A stretch of 64,000 nt of DNA from JADKAV01 sp037045455 (GCA_037045455.1 JBAOIN010000005.1:1-64000); one strand, 5' to 3'. Numbered from the stretch's first letter, positions 1 to 8,902 are shown. The notes: generated by a model not told the origin, from the sequence alone. Translations and numbers: made by a program.

Positions 1-163
1 GTAAATCCTCGACGAAGTCCCGCTCAAGCAGGCCCGTGCTGCGTGCCGGTCGCACGGCCTGGAGCGGGTCACCGTCTGGAGCCGGGGATTCAACCGACCA
101 CCTGATGTCGGCCTGCCGCAGGGTCAGGAGGGCATCGTGGCCGCCGCCAGGCTCGGGCCGCAC
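1..163 (-). other. Possible 5' part of a minus-strand gene cut by the window edge
   Basis: A minus-strand frame is open from a GTG at 163 to the left edge and reads VRPEPGGGHDALLTL, then ADIRWSVESPAPDGDP, with residue composition typical of coding sequence. I do not recognise a family. The GTG sits in the loop of the hairpin at 147-181 that follows the upstream gene, and I see no convincing ribosome binding site, so the true start may differ or the frame may be fortuitous. Plus-strand frames here either stop early or look less protein-like. Confidence 0.2.
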
Positions 164-181
164 AGGGTGGCCCGAGCCTGG
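147..181 (-). terminator. Strong stem-loop just after the surface-protein gene
   Basis: A perfect 13-bp stem (CCAGGCTCGGGCC paired with GGCCCGAGCCTGG) with a 9-nt loop lies 10 nt beyond the stop codon at 192 of the minus-strand gene. There is no U-tract, which is common for actinobacterial intrinsic terminators. The position and stability support a terminator. It could also serve a gene running off the left edge. Confidence 0.5.
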
Positions 182-191
182 GTCGGCGTTC

Positions 192-2138
192 CTACGGCTT
201 GACCTTCCAGGACTTGCGCCAACTGTTGGGCCGCCAGCTATCGCGCTGCCCCTTCTTCGGCGTGGCCCGGGCGATGACTGTCACCTTGACCGTCTGGAAT
301 CCAGTCGTGTGGACCGTGACCTTGCCGTTGTCGGATACCGACGTCCGGCAGAATCTGACCTCACCGGCCGCACCTGTGCCGGCTGCGGTGCAGAACGCCC
401 GCACCGACACCTTGCCGTGCTTGTTCGTCTTGACGCTCTTGACCAGCACAACGCTGTCTCGGGCACCGAGGCTCACCGGCTGACCTTTGACCTTCTTGGC
501 GTGGATCGGCAGCTTCTTGCGCTTGGCCGGCTTCATCTTGCCCTGCTCCACCCACTGCACCGTCGCAGAGGCGGACAGCTGCCCGAAACTGCTCGTGATG
601 GTGTCGGTGCCTTTGGCAGTGCTCGTGTAGCAGAACGGCGTCTGCCCGTTGGCATCTGTCAGTCCGGTGGTGCTGGAGGAGTTGACCCCGGACAACGCCA
701 GATTCACATTGATGCCAGCCAGCGGTTGCCCGTTCTTGTCGGTCGCAGTGGTCGTGACACACGCCTGATTACCCACGACCACCTGCTGCGAAGGCGGTGT
801 GATGGTCAAGGCCGTGAGGTCATTGATCGCCGCAAACGCCGCGCCGCCCGGGTACCCGTAGGAGTCGTCCTGGTCGAAGCCGTAGACGTAGATGCCGAAG
901 CCGTTGGGCGACGACATCGTGTGACTGCCGGCCGTCAGATCCAACTGCGCGCTGGAGAACGACGTCCCCGGGATCGGCGTGAACTCGCCACCCGGAACGG
1001 CCGCACCGTCCAGCGTCACGTTGCCCACTTCGGTCGTGGGCGTGACCACGTTGACGAAGTTGGCGCGGAACCCTGTTGCCGGCGTGGCGAACGTGTACTG
1101 GCTGAGGAACTGCTCAGCAGGCGTCACCAACATCATGAACGGGTCACTGGTCACTCCGTCGTACGTCGTGCCATTGGAGTACTGCGCGAGCAGCACTGGC
1201 TTCGTCGCGCTGACCACTGACGATCCGTCGATGATCTGCTGGTGGAACTGACCGCGGTTGAGCGTCGCGACCTCGGTGCCGTTCACCGAAACCTTGGTGT
1301 CGTCCGCGGAGGCGAGCACCCGGAACGTGTCACCGTTCTTGCGGGTCTTCAGCGGCGCCGTCAGGAAACTCTGGCCCCAGGTCCCAGTCGGTGGGATCTG
1401 TTCGACGACGTGGTCGCAGTAGGACGTCGAGTTGGTGGGGATGTTCGCGCAGTTGTGTCCGCCGTACACCGAGACTGGCGCGCTGCTGCTCACCGCGGTT
1501 CCACTGAGATCACCGGCGTTGGACGAGACCGGCAGGGCTTCACCCTTGTTCAGCGTCACGGTCTGCGTGGAACCCGCGGTGACTCCCGAGGTGGTGTTTG
1601 CCGATGGCGTGTAGGAGACGCTGGTGCCGTCCTGTGTGGCCAGGATCGCCAATTCGGAGGGGCCGTTACCCCCACCACCGGGTCCCTGCCAGCCGAGCAC
1701 AAGGTACTCGGAGCGAAGGACATCGGTGGGTAGCGCGAGGAACGCATCCGTGGTGAATTGGATGCGGTTGAGTCCGTAGACACTGACCTCAGCGGCGGAT
1801 GTGACGTGGATGCCCAGATTCTGCTTGTCACCGCTATTGCCCAGGTTGAGCTGCGCCTCCGGCGGGATACTCACGCTGGTCACGGCGCCGTTGGTGGTGG
1901 TGAACGGCTGTGAGAAAGCGAGCCCGGGGATCGAAACCTCGCCGCTGGTGGGGGAAGGCGAACTGATGAACAGCGTCAACTGCGGCGTCTGTACGTAGTT
2001 CTGCGGGAAGGTGATCCAGAAGTCCTTGCCCAGACTGTCCGGGCGTTCGGCGGCGGTTGCGGGGGAACCACCGATCAGTGTTGCGAGTGTGAGGGATATG
2101 GCTGCAGCGCCCGCCAGCCATCGTGATCGAGTTCCCAT
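192..2138 (-). CDS. Secreted IgGFc-binding-like surface protein with Ig-like domain
   Basis: Exported protein of about 648 residues. The chosen ATG at 2138 has GGGAG six bases upstream, better than the in-frame ATG at 2150. The N-terminus is a Sec signal peptide (RSRW, then LAGAAAISLTLATLIGG, cleavage near ATAA). The mature part begins GKDFWITFPQNY and runs to about residue 440 in the style of the IgGFc-binding protein N-terminal domain family. An invasin/Big-type Ig-like domain follows (ITPPSQQVVVGN ... TDKNGQPLAGINV). The last 65 residues form a basic module ending WRKSWKVKP that recurs in two other secreted proteins of this window (see findings). The gene is divergent from a secreted lipase. 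Surface adhesion is inferred from the family; the ligand is unknown. Confidence 0.78.
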   Translation of the reverse strand: MGTRSRWLAGAAAISLTLATLIGGSPATAAERPDSLGKDFWITFPQNYVQTPQLTLFISSPSPTSGEVSIPGLAFSQPFTTTNGAVTSVSIPPEAQLNLGNSGDKQNLGIHVTSAAEVSVYGLNRIQFTTDAFLALPTDVLRSEYLVLGWQGPGGGGNGPSELAILATQDGTSVSYTPSANTTSGVTAGSTQTVTLNKGEALPVSSNAGDLSGTAVSSSAPVSVYGGHNCANIPTNSTSYCDHVVEQIPPTGTWGQSFLTAPLKTRKNGDTFRVLASADDTKVSVNGTEVATLNRGQFHQQIIDGSSVVSATKPVLLAQYSNGTTYDGVTSDPFMMLVTPAEQFLSQYTFATPATGFRANFVNVVTPTTEVGNVTLDGAAVPGGEFTPIPGTSFSSAQLDLTAGSHTMSSPNGFGIYVYGFDQDDSYGYPGGAAFAAINDLTALTITPPSQQVVVGNQACVTTTATDKNGQPLAGINVNLALSGVNSSSTTGLTDANGQTPFCYTSTAKGTDTITSSFGQLSASATVQWVEQGKMKPAKRKKLPIHAKKVKGQPVSLGARDSVVLVKSVKTNKHGKVSVRAFCTAAGTGAAGEVRFCRTSVSDNGKVTVHTTGFQTVKVTVIARATPKKGQRDSWRPNSWRKSWKVKP

Positions 2139-2157
2139 ATCGGCTCCCATGGAACGC

Positions 2158-2173
2158 GGTCCGGGCCCGGACC
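2158..2173. promoter_or_regulatory. 16-nt perfect GC palindrome upstream of the surface-protein gene
   Basis: GGTCCGGGCCCGGACC is fully self-complementary and lies 20 nt before the chosen start of the minus-strand surface-protein gene, in the divergent region shared with the lipase gene. It could be an operator or an mRNA hairpin close to the ribosome binding site. The function is inferred from position only. The rest of the 224-nt divergent region shows no feature I can name. Confidence 0.3.
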
Positions 2174-2362
2174 TGCAGCGAAAAATACGCTGATCGGGTG
2201 ATAAGCAGCACCCCCGAACTAATGAGTATGAACCGCTATCTGACCGACCTCGTCACTGACCGTGTGGGACATTTCCGGCAGATGCGCCTAATCGCTGACT
2301 TTGCGTGACATGCATCGCGCACCGCCACATCGATACGGCGATTACCGTGGTGAGGCATGGGA

Positions 2363-4000
2363 ATGCGGGAACTCGTCGCAGCGTCAGTCACTGCTGGACT
2401 TCTCGCGATGGGTCTGCTCGCAGCGCCGGCAGGTGCGACACCCGCGGCTCGTGCGGCAAAGGTCAATCGCGGTGCAGCGCCGTGCACGAAGGTACCCAAC
2501 GTGCAGGGCAAGCGGCCGGGACGCCTGCTGAAAGCGAAGAAACTGAAAGTGCCGGCCAAGTTGCTCGCGGGAGCGGACGTGTACCGCATTCTCTACACCA
2601 GCGCCGGGCTGGACGAGAACAGCGTCGAGGCTGTATGCGGCCTGGTCGCCATTCCCAGCAAGAAGAGGCAGCGCACCAATGAAGTGGTCGCCTGGGCGCA
2701 CGGCACGATCGGCATGCACCAGTCGTGCCAGCCCTCGAACGACCCGAACACGACGTTCCTCGGTCCCATGTCCGGTGGCATCGGCGCGATCGCTTACGGA
2801 ACCGGCAAGAACGCCGTCGATGGCAAGGCCAAGTACGGCGCCCTACAGACCCTGATCAACCAGGGCCGCATGGTGGCGGCGACCGACTACTACGCCGGGC
2901 TCGGTCAACCAGCGAACGCCCAGCAGCACTACGCCCTCGGCGTTCCCGCTGGTGCCGCGGTGCTGGACAGCGCCCGCGCCGCAACCCAATTGGCTAAGCG
3001 GCTGGGCAGCGCCTACAAGACCTGGAAGTTGGCCACCTGGGGGCATTCGCAAGGTGGTCATGCTGCGCTGTGGGCGGCGCAGATCGCCAAGGACTACCTG
3101 AGCGCGACCAAGTCCGCGCGGGACCCCAGTTTCGCGCCGGTCGGTGTGGCCGCGGTCGCCCCGGCGACCAGCTTCGTGGCGACGGCAACAACACCGCCGG
3201 ACCTCATCGGCCGCCACCTCGGCGACCTCGAGATGCATATGCCGGCCAGTACCGCCGGCGGTCAAGGTGTCGGTGCGGTCGGGCCGCTGCTGTTCTCGCT
3301 GGTCACCAGCGCCTGGGCCCAGTACCCGGCGTCCGGCACCCTGAGCAACACCGCCCGCTTCCCCGGATACCCGACCAGCGTTCCGGCCCCGCGACTCGAC
3401 CAGGTGCTCACCGCCGAGGGCATGCAGACCGCCACCGCGATCACCGCGGGATGCCTGACTGCCGAGTCCCTCGCCCGGGTCATCAAGTACGGCAATCCGG
3501 CGCAAAACGCGTTCTTCGTGCAGCCGGTGTGGGGTGGGCCGACTGGTCCAGGCGGCACCTGGCAAGGGCAGTTGGACGCGACCTGTTTGAATCCGGCGAG
3601 TGACCCCGCGCTGACCTCGTGGTGCACCTGGTTGGCCTACAACCAACCGGGTCCCGATGGGATCAATCCCTTCACCAAACTGCCATCGGGCGATGTGCTC
3701 ATCGCGCAGGGGATGGCGGACAACACCGTGTACTGCCAGCACGCCGGGCGTTCGGTGCCACTCGGCGCGGACTGCCTCTCGCGGCAGTACTACGACTCAC
3801 TGGCCGCCATGTGCAGCACGGCCAGCGTGACACTGGACCTGTTCGCCGAGACCCGGAAGTCCCCAGCCACGCACTTCGGGGCACCTGGTCAGATCGCGGA
3901 CAACGGCAAGGGCCGGTTCAAGGGTTCGGCACTGTACAAGTTCTTCAACGGCGCGTTCTCCAACGGCCTTGGAACGGGCTGCACAGCCACAGTCCGCTGA
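2363..4000 (+). CDS. Secreted lipase, LIP/secretory lipase family
   Basis: Secreted alpha/beta-hydrolase of about 545 residues, resembling the actinobacterial and fungal secretory lipase (LIP) family that hydrolyses acylglycerols or other esters. The start at 2363 is preferred over the ATG at 2357 because GAGG lies seven bases before it. The signal peptide is RELVAASVTAGLLAMGLLAA with cleavage near AGA. The serine nucleophile is in GHSQGG (Ser about 229), the aspartate in QGMADNTV (about 453) and the histidine in ATHFG (about 504), so the triad is complete. The internal order (AHGTIG oxyanion region, nucleophile elbow in WGHSQGGHAALW) fits the family. It is divergent from the surface-protein gene and convergent with the small secreted gene, with 16 nt between stops. 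The substrate is unknown. Confidence 0.85.
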   Translation: MRELVAASVTAGLLAMGLLAAPAGATPAARAAKVNRGAAPCTKVPNVQGKRPGRLLKAKKLKVPAKLLAGADVYRILYTSAGLDENSVEAVCGLVAIPSKKRQRTNEVVAWAHGTIGMHQSCQPSNDPNTTFLGPMSGGIGAIAYGTGKNAVDGKAKYGALQTLINQGRMVAATDYYAGLGQPANAQQHYALGVPAGAAVLDSARAATQLAKRLGSAYKTWKLATWGHSQGGHAALWAAQIAKDYLSATKSARDPSFAPVGVAAVAPATSFVATATTPPDLIGRHLGDLEMHMPASTAGGQGVGAVGPLLFSLVTSAWAQYPASGTLSNTARFPGYPTSVPAPRLDQVLTAEGMQTATAITAGCLTAESLARVIKYGNPAQNAFFVQPVWGGPTGPGGTWQGQLDATCLNPASDPALTSWCTWLAYNQPGPDGINPFTKLPSGDVLIAQGMADNTVYCQHAGRSVPLGADCLSRQYYDSLAAMCSTASVTLDLFAETRKSPATHFGAPGQIADNGKGRFKGSALYKFFNGAFSNGLGTGCTATVR

Positions 4001-4016
4001 CGGACGCCACGTGAGC

Positions 4017-4345
4017 CTAGCCGGCCTCACACCGGATCGGCTTCTTACCCTTGACCTTCCAGGTCTTACGCCAGGTCGTGGGGTTCGCGCCGGCCTTGCT
4101 CGCCGTGATCGTGACAGTGATCTTGACGCCCTTGGTGCAGGAGGGTTTGGCCGCGACTCGCGTCGAGCTGGTCTTGAGGTGGCACAGCTTCTTCTTCTTG
4201 CCCTTCAGAGAGCACGAGGCCCGCAGCGTCACCGTCCCGTCGGGCCCCAGGTGGTGTCCGCCGCGACAGGCCCGCCGGTGAGAACTCCCAGCGCCAGCGC
4301 CCCCGCTGCGAGCCAACTCAGTCTCTGATTCCGAGAAGCGCCCAT
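4017..4345 (-). CDS. Small secreted basic protein, frameshifted near the signal cleavage site
   Basis: From an ATG at 4345 one frame encodes a clear signal peptide (GASRNQRLSWLAAGALALG, then GGPVAAD), which stops soon after. The next frame continues without a gap as GPDGTVTLRASCSLKG and ends with WRKTWKVKGKKPIRCEAG. One base indel near 4255-4265 therefore splits an otherwise coherent exported protein of about 108 residues. The mature part is almost entirely the cysteine-containing, W-R/K-rich C-terminal module also found at the ends of the 192-2138 and 56226-63081 proteins. I cannot name a function. The break probably reflects the indel errors seen elsewhere in this window. The gene is convergent with the lipase gene. 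Confidence 0.55.
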
Positions 4346-4379
4346 GATGGATTGCGCCGAGGGTTTGGCGCGGTCAGGC

Positions 4380-5396
4380 TCAAACCAGCGGCTGGTCCAC
4401 TGGCAGCGAGGAATCTGCCCCCAGCAGCCAGTCCGACGCCGGCCGGCCGCGGGCCACCATCTCGGCGCCCAGCGCCGCCACCATCGCCCCGTTGTCGGTG
4501 CACAATCCTGGCCGCGGCACGCGTAGCCGTAGACCCGCGGCCTCGCAGCGTTCTCCGGTCAGCACCCGCAGGCGGCTGTTGGCGGCAACCCCGCCACCGA
4601 GGACCAGCGTGTCCGCGCCATGGTCGCGCGCCGCGGCCACAGCCTTGGCGCTGAGGACGTCGGCCACGGCTTCCTGAAAGGAGGCCGCGACGTCCGGGAC
4701 GCTCGCGCCCGGGTTCGCCGCAAGCCAGCGCTTGACCGCGGTCTTCAAGCCCGAGAACGAGTAGTCGTACGGCGCATCGCGGGGCCCGGTCAGCCCGCGC
4801 GGGAACTTGATCGAGACCGCACCCTCACGCGCGGCGAGATCGATCGCTGGCCCGCCCGGGAACCCCAGGCCCAACATCCGGGCGACCTTGTCGAAGGCCT
4901 CCCCAGCAGCGTCGTCGATCGTCGATCCGAGCGGTTCCACGTCTGAGGTCACGTCCCCAACTCGCAGGATCGACGAATGACCACCGGAGGCCAGCAGCGC
5001 GACGCACCCATCCGGCAGCGGACCATGCTGCAACTGGTCGACCGCGACGTGGGCGGCCAGGTGGTTGACCCCGTAGAGCGGCTTGTCCAGCGCCAGGGCC
5101 AGGGCCTTTGCGGCGGCAACTCCGACTACCAAGGCACCCGCCAGACCCGGACCGGCGGTGACCGCGATGGCGTCGACGTCGCGCAACGACACCCCGGCCG
5201 TTGCGCAAGCGCGCTGCAGCGTCGGGACCATCGCGACCACGTGCGCACGGCTGGCGATCTCGGGAACAACTCCGCCGAACCGTACCTGTTCCGGAACACT
5301 GCTGGCCACGGCGTCGACGAGCAACGTGGTCCCGGAGACGATGCCGACGCCAGTCTCGTCGCACGACGACTCGATCCCCAGCACCAACGGGCTCAC
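4380..5396 (-). CDS. tsaD: tRNA N6-adenosine threonylcarbamoyltransferase TsaD
   Basis: Catalytic subunit of tRNA t6A37 synthesis. It transfers threonylcarbamoyl from threonylcarbamoyl-AMP to A37 of ANN-decoding tRNAs and works with TsaB and TsaE in the cytoplasm. The 338-residue protein begins with the ASKHA motif GIESSCDETGVGIV and carries the metal-binding HxxxH in NHLAAH (His112, His116). The nucleotide-binding VLGGGVAANSRLR and the C-terminal CTDNGAMVA follow, all typical of the family. The GTG start at 5396 overlaps the rimI stop by 4 nt (GTGA). It is the last gene of the operon nnr-alr-hydrolase-tsaE-tsaB-rimI-tsaD. Length and motifs are complete. Confidence 0.97.
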   Translation of the reverse strand: MSPLVLGIESSCDETGVGIVSGTTLLVDAVASSVPEQVRFGGVVPEIASRAHVVAMVPTLQRACATAGVSLRDVDAIAVTAGPGLAGALVVGVAAAKALALALDKPLYGVNHLAAHVAVDQLQHGPLPDGCVALLASGGHSSILRVGDVTSDVEPLGSTIDDAAGEAFDKVARMLGLGFPGGPAIDLAAREGAVSIKFPRGLTGPRDAPYDYSFSGLKTAVKRWLAANPGASVPDVAASFQEAVADVLSAKAVAAARDHGADTLVLGGGVAANSRLRVLTGERCEAAGLRLRVPRPGLCTDNGAMVAALGAEMVARGRPASDWLLGADSSLPVDQPLV

Positions 5397-5812
5397 AGTG
5401 CCACCGCCATGACCACAGCATCGGTGAAGTCCGGGTAGTAGCGCTGCCGCACCCGGACGGTCGTGAAGCCGAACTTCTCGTAGAGGTGGATAGCCGGGTT
5501 GCCGGCCTTGACCTCAAGGTGCAGCCGCCGGCAACTCTGTTCGCGGGCGTGCTGCATCACGTGCTCGAGCAGTTGCGCGCCCAGGCCGTGGCCTTGCGCG
5601 GAGGGTGCCACCGCAATGGTCTGCACATCCGCATCGGGCAGCGAGAGCCACAACCCGGCGTACCCCTGCACATCGTCGGCCACCACGTAGTACCGGTCAT
5701 CACGGGCGAGTTCGGACCAGAACGACTCGACCGGCCAGGCAGTTGCACCGAACACCTCGAGGTCGATGGCCGCGACCTGCTCGATATCCCACCACTGCAT
5801 CGGCCGAATCAT
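5393..5812 (-). CDS. rimI: Ribosomal protein S18 alanine N-acetyltransferase RimI (GNAT)
   Basis: GNAT N-acetyltransferase of 139 residues, predicted to acetylate the N-terminus of ribosomal protein S18. The acetyl-CoA-binding motif is VAPSAQGHGLGAQLL, and the C-terminal EVKAGNPAIHLYEKFGF matches RimI. The ATG at 5812 is chosen because it begins the conserved MIRPMQWWDIEQ. Longer frames upstream would translate through a palindromic repeat. The repeat at 5819-5878 ends six bases before this start, so no ordinary ribosome binding site is present and translation could depend on the fold of the repeat or on coupling. It lies between tsaB and tsaD, as in most actinobacteria. Confidence 0.93.
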   Translation of the reverse strand: MIRPMQWWDIEQVAAIDLEVFGATAWPVESFWSELARDDRYYVVADDVQGYAGLWLSLPDADVQTIAVAPSAQGHGLGAQLLEHVMQHAREQSCRRLHLEVKAGNPAIHLYEKFGFTTVRVRQRYYPDFTDAVVMAVAL

Positions 5813-5818
5813 GGCGCC

Positions 5819-5878
5819 GCGTTTTGTTGCGTTGTTGCTGAAAACTTCGGCGTGTCGCGCCAACAATGCGACAAAACC
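5819..5878. repeat. Palindromic intergenic element, TGTYGCG family copy 1
   Basis: Inverted repeat with arms TTTTGTTGCGTTGTTG and CCAACAATGCGACAAAA around a loop containing AAAACTTCGGCGTGTCGCG. Its reverse complement aligns closely with the element at 20916-20976, including the shared CGACACGCCGAAGTTTTC loop. It starts 4 nt after the tsaB stop codon and ends next to the rimI start, inside a co-directional operon. Confidence 0.85.
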
Positions 5879-5882
5879 CCGC

Positions 5883-6419
5883 TCACTGCGGCCTCGCATC
5901 CGGCTCGCGCAAGTACCACGGCGCAACGGGCAACTCCGCCGGAACCCGCAACAGATCGGCAGCATCCACCTGCGCGAGCTCCCCCAGACCCGGGTAGGGG
6001 CCGAGCACCCGCATTCCCGGCCACCGCTGCTCGACCTCAGCGGGGGGAATGACCACCGGGCCTTCCACCCGAACCCCGTCGCTATAGCGCGCGGCGAATA
6101 CCTCGCGGCGCCGGGCATCAGTCACGACCACGCCGTCGCCGAGCCGATGCCCCAGCCCGTCCAACGAACACACGCCGGCCAGCGGCACCTGCAACGCCTC
6201 GGCCATGGTCAGCGCGGTCACGACCCCGACCCGCAACCCGGTGTAGGGACCGGGCCCGACGCCAACCACGATGCCCGTCACCACCGAAAGATCCGGGGCA
6301 ACCTCGCGGATCAAACCAGCAAGGTGCTCGGCATGACCCCGGGGCGCCTCGACACCGGCGCTGCGCTGCCCGCACGCCGCAGTGCAGAAGCCCGTGGCCG
6401 TGTCCATCGCGAGGATCAC
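5883..6419 (-). CDS. tsaB: tRNA threonylcarbamoyladenosine biosynthesis protein TsaB
   Basis: Inactive TsaD paralogue of 178 residues that scaffolds TsaD and TsaE in t6A synthesis. It opens with ILAMDTATGFCTAACG, the family's ASKHA beginning, and has the conserved GIVVGVGPGPYTGLRVGV. The GTG at 6419 is chosen because it gives this start exactly and overlaps the tsaE stop by 4 nt (GTGA). A longer frame upstream lies inside tsaE and is not protein-like. The stop is followed at 4 nt by a palindromic repeat that separates it from rimI. Confidence 0.93.
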   Translation of the reverse strand: MILAMDTATGFCTAACGQRSAGVEAPRGHAEHLAGLIREVAPDLSVVTGIVVGVGPGPYTGLRVGVVTALTMAEALQVPLAGVCSLDGLGHRLGDGVVVTDARRREVFAARYSDGVRVEGPVVIPPAEVEQRWPGMRVLGPYPGLGELAQVDAADLLRVPAELPVAPWYLREPDARPQ

Positions 6420-6853
6420 AGCGGCACCTCCCGGCCCACGCCCTGCACGACCACCCGTCGCGTGTCGCCGTCTGGAATGATGTCGATCTCCAGGCGGGTT
6501 TGCGCCAGACTCTCGGCACGGTCCCGGCCCCACTCGACGCAGACCACGGCGTCGGGCGCTTCGAGGTCCAGATCGTCGAACTCGTGCGCACTGCTCAGCC
6601 GGTACGCATCGGCGTGGACGAGATCCGGACCACCGACCAGCGACGGGTGCCGGCGGGCGATGACGAACGTGGGACTGGTGATCGGGCCGCGCACTCCGAG
6701 ACCCTCCCCTACGCCGCGCATCAACGTCGTCTTGCCCGCTCCCAGTTCCCCGTGCAGCAGCACGACATCGCCGGCGACCAGGCGCATTCCCAGTAGCCGG
6801 CCGAGTTCCACCATGGCCTCAGCGGACTCCACCTCGAGCTCAACCGAAGGCAA
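6416..6853 (-). CDS. tsaE: tRNA threonylcarbamoyladenosine biosynthesis ATPase TsaE
   Basis: P-loop ATPase of 145 residues that stimulates the TsaB-TsaD complex during t6A synthesis. The Walker A motif is GELGAGKTT (residues 35-43), followed by ITSPTFVI and HADAYRL, then the family's VVCVEWGRDR region. The start overlaps the end of the upstream hydrolase gene by 14 nt, indicating translational coupling. Length and motif order are typical. Confidence 0.95.
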   Translation of the reverse strand: MPSVELEVESAEAMVELGRLLGMRLVAGDVVLLHGELGAGKTTLMRGVGEGLGVRGPITSPTFVIARRHPSLVGGPDLVHADAYRLSSAHEFDDLDLEAPDAVVCVEWGRDRAESLAQTRLEIDIIPDGDTRRVVVQGVGREVPL

Positions 6854-7832
6854 GGCGCCGAATCCCCTCAGTGACCTCTTCGTTGCGCTCCAACTGGATC
6901 ATGTGCCCGGTGCCCGGCAGGACCACGTGCTTGGCATGCGGCAGCAGTTCCATGAGCTTGGTCGTGTGTTTGACCGGCGTGAGCACATCGTCCTCTCCCA
7001 CGATGATCCAGACCGGCACGTCGTCGAGCACCTTCAACGACTCGTAGAGGTTGTGCGAAAGCAACGTCGGTAGGAAGTCGACCACCGTCTCCATAGGCGT
7101 GGCATTGAGCATCGCCAGCGTGAACAGGGTCAGCGAGTTGGGGGCGCCGGGGCCAAAACTGCCGCGTTTGGTCAGCGCAAAGTTGAGATCCGTGTACCGG
7201 GCGCGCTGGACGGAACCGAGAACGAGGCGATGGGGGCGGAAGCCCGCCGCCAGCGCAGCTTGTGCGCGCTCGGTGGTTGCCGGCGACAACCCGACGAAGT
7301 TGGCCGACAACTCCCCCGCGCTGGTGGCCACGAGCGCGACCCCGCGCACACGCTCGAACGTCTCCGGGAACTGCGCTGCCAGCGACATGACCGTCATCCC
7401 GCCCATGGAGTGCCCGACCAGCACCACCGGCCCTTTCGTGAACCCGTCCAGCACGTACTGCAGATCACGGCCGAGTTGCTCGATCGTGCTGTTGGCCAGC
7501 GGTCCCCGCTCGCTGCGGCCGTGGTTGCGCTGGTCCCACAACACCATGCGGGCCTTGCCCAGAAAGGCTTTGCGCTGGAAGTGCCAACTGTCCTGATTCA
7601 GGCAGTATCCGTGAGCGAACACGATCGTCGGTGCGTCCGGGTCATCGCAGGGATGCACTTCGACGTACAACTCTGTGCCGTCCGATGCGCGCAACCAGTG
7701 CGGCTCGCCCCGCACCTGACCGAAGTTCTCCTGCTCGTACGGATCCGGCTGCCAGGGCCTGCGCACGACGAGTTGTTCGGCCGCGACACCTGCCAGCAGA
7801 CCGGCCGCCAGCGCGATGATCCCGCCCTTCAC
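6840..7832 (-). CDS. Alpha/beta-fold hydrolase with N-terminal hydrophobic segment
   Basis: Predicted esterase-like hydrolase of 330 residues. Residues 4-22 (GIIALAAGLLAGVAAEQ) form a short hydrophobic segment, suggesting membrane anchoring or export. The catalytic serine is in GHSMGG (Ser142), the acid in GEDDVLTP (Asp281/282) and the histidine in GTGHMIQ (His310). An oxyanion-type AHGYCLNQDSW precedes them. It lies between alr (ATGA overlap at 7829-7832) and tsaE, a position where actinobacteria commonly keep an alpha/beta hydrolase of unknown substrate. A housekeeping role is inferred only from that conserved location. Confidence 0.85.
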   Translation of the reverse strand: MKGGIIALAAGLLAGVAAEQLVVRRPWQPDPYEQENFGQVRGEPHWLRASDGTELYVEVHPCDDPDAPTIVFAHGYCLNQDSWHFQRKAFLGKARMVLWDQRNHGRSERGPLANSTIEQLGRDLQYVLDGFTKGPVVLVGHSMGGMTVMSLAAQFPETFERVRGVALVATSAGELSANFVGLSPATTERAQAALAAGFRPHRLVLGSVQRARYTDLNFALTKRGSFGPGAPNSLTLFTLAMLNATPMETVVDFLPTLLSHNLYESLKVLDDVPVWIIVGEDDVLTPVKHTTKLMELLPHAKHVVLPGTGHMIQLERNEEVTEGIRRLAFG

Positions 7833-8902
7833 AGGTAGACCCTCTCCACCCTGGGGCCGAGCCGCGTGACGATCTCGTAGCCGATCGTGCCGGTCGCTTG
7901 TGCCCAGTCCTCGGCCAGTGGTTCGGCTCCGAACAAAACGACTTCATCGCCCTCCGATGCCTCGTCATCGCCGAGGTCGAGGACGAACTGATCCATGCAC
8001 ACGCGGCCGGCGATCGTGCGCCGCTTTCCCGCCGCAAAGACGGGACCTACGTTGGTCGCGTTGCGCGGAATGCCATCGGCGTACCCAAGGGGCACCACCG
8101 CCGTCGTGGCATCGTGCGCCAGCGTGTAGAGGTGGCCGTAGGACAGCCCCGATCCCGCTGGCAGCCGCTTGACCACCATCAATTCGGCGGTCAGCGTCAT
8201 CACCGGTTGCAGCCCGAGTTGCGACGGCGTGCCCATCCCGGCGCCGGGGCTGATCCCGTACATCGCGATGCCGGGCCGGACCAATGTGAAGTGCGCGTCC
8301 GGGAGGGCCAGTGTCGCCGCGGAGTTGGCCAGGTGCAGGTGTTCCGGGTCCAGACCGGCGGCGCGCGCAGCGTCCACCGCTTCCCGGAACCGGCCGATCT
8401 GTGCGGTGTTCAGCGGGTTCTGCGGCTCGTCAGCGATCGTGAAATGCGACCACACACCGACGACCTCGACGTTGCGCGCCCTGGCCTGTTCACACAGTTG
8501 CGGCCACTCTGGCATCGGGCAGCCGGCCCGGCCGAGCCCCGTGTCGGCCTTGAGATGGACGCGGGCACCGGCGGGCAGCCGTTCGAGTTGCGCCAGCGTC
8601 GACACCCCCACGTCGATGCCGGCTTCGATCACTTGCGCCCAGGGGTCATCCGGAGTCGCCAGCCAGGCCAGGACCGGGCCGGTGTCGCCCGCAGCCCGCA
8701 GTTCCAGCGCCTCGCTGAACAGCGCAACCCCCAGCCATTCGGCGCCGGCCTCACGCGCAGCACGCGCCATCGGCAGCAGGCCATGCCCGTAGGCATCGGC
8801 CTTCACGACGGCCATCTGCTGGCTGTGCGGGGCACACGCTCGCAGGGTCTGCAGGTTGTGGGCGAACGCGGAGAGATCGATGCGCGCCCGGGCGCGAGTC
8901 AC
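7829..8902 (-). CDS. alr: Alanine racemase
   Basis: PLP-dependent racemase that makes D-alanine for peptidoglycan in the cytoplasm. It has 357 residues from the GTG at 8902, which overlaps the nnr stop (GTGA) and gives the expected TRARARIDLSAFAHNL beginning. The PLP lysine lies in VVKADAYGHG (Lys34). RPGIAMYGISPG and the C-terminal CMDQFVLDLGD carry the family's other active-site motifs. Length is normal. It is co-transcribed with nnr upstream and the hydrolase downstream. Confidence 0.95.
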   Translation of the reverse strand: MTRARARIDLSAFAHNLQTLRACAPHSQQMAVVKADAYGHGLLPMARAAREAGAEWLGVALFSEALELRAAGDTGPVLAWLATPDDPWAQVIEAGIDVGVSTLAQLERLPAGARVHLKADTGLGRAGCPMPEWPQLCEQARARNVEVVGVWSHFTIADEPQNPLNTAQIGRFREAVDAARAAGLDPEHLHLANSAATLALPDAHFTLVRPGIAMYGISPGAGMGTPSQLGLQPVMTLTAELMVVKRLPAGSGLSYGHLYTLAHDATTAVVPLGYADGIPRNATNVGPVFAAGKRRTIAGRVCMDQFVLDLGDDEASEGDEVVLFGAEPLAEDWAQATGTIGYEIVTRLGPRVERVYL

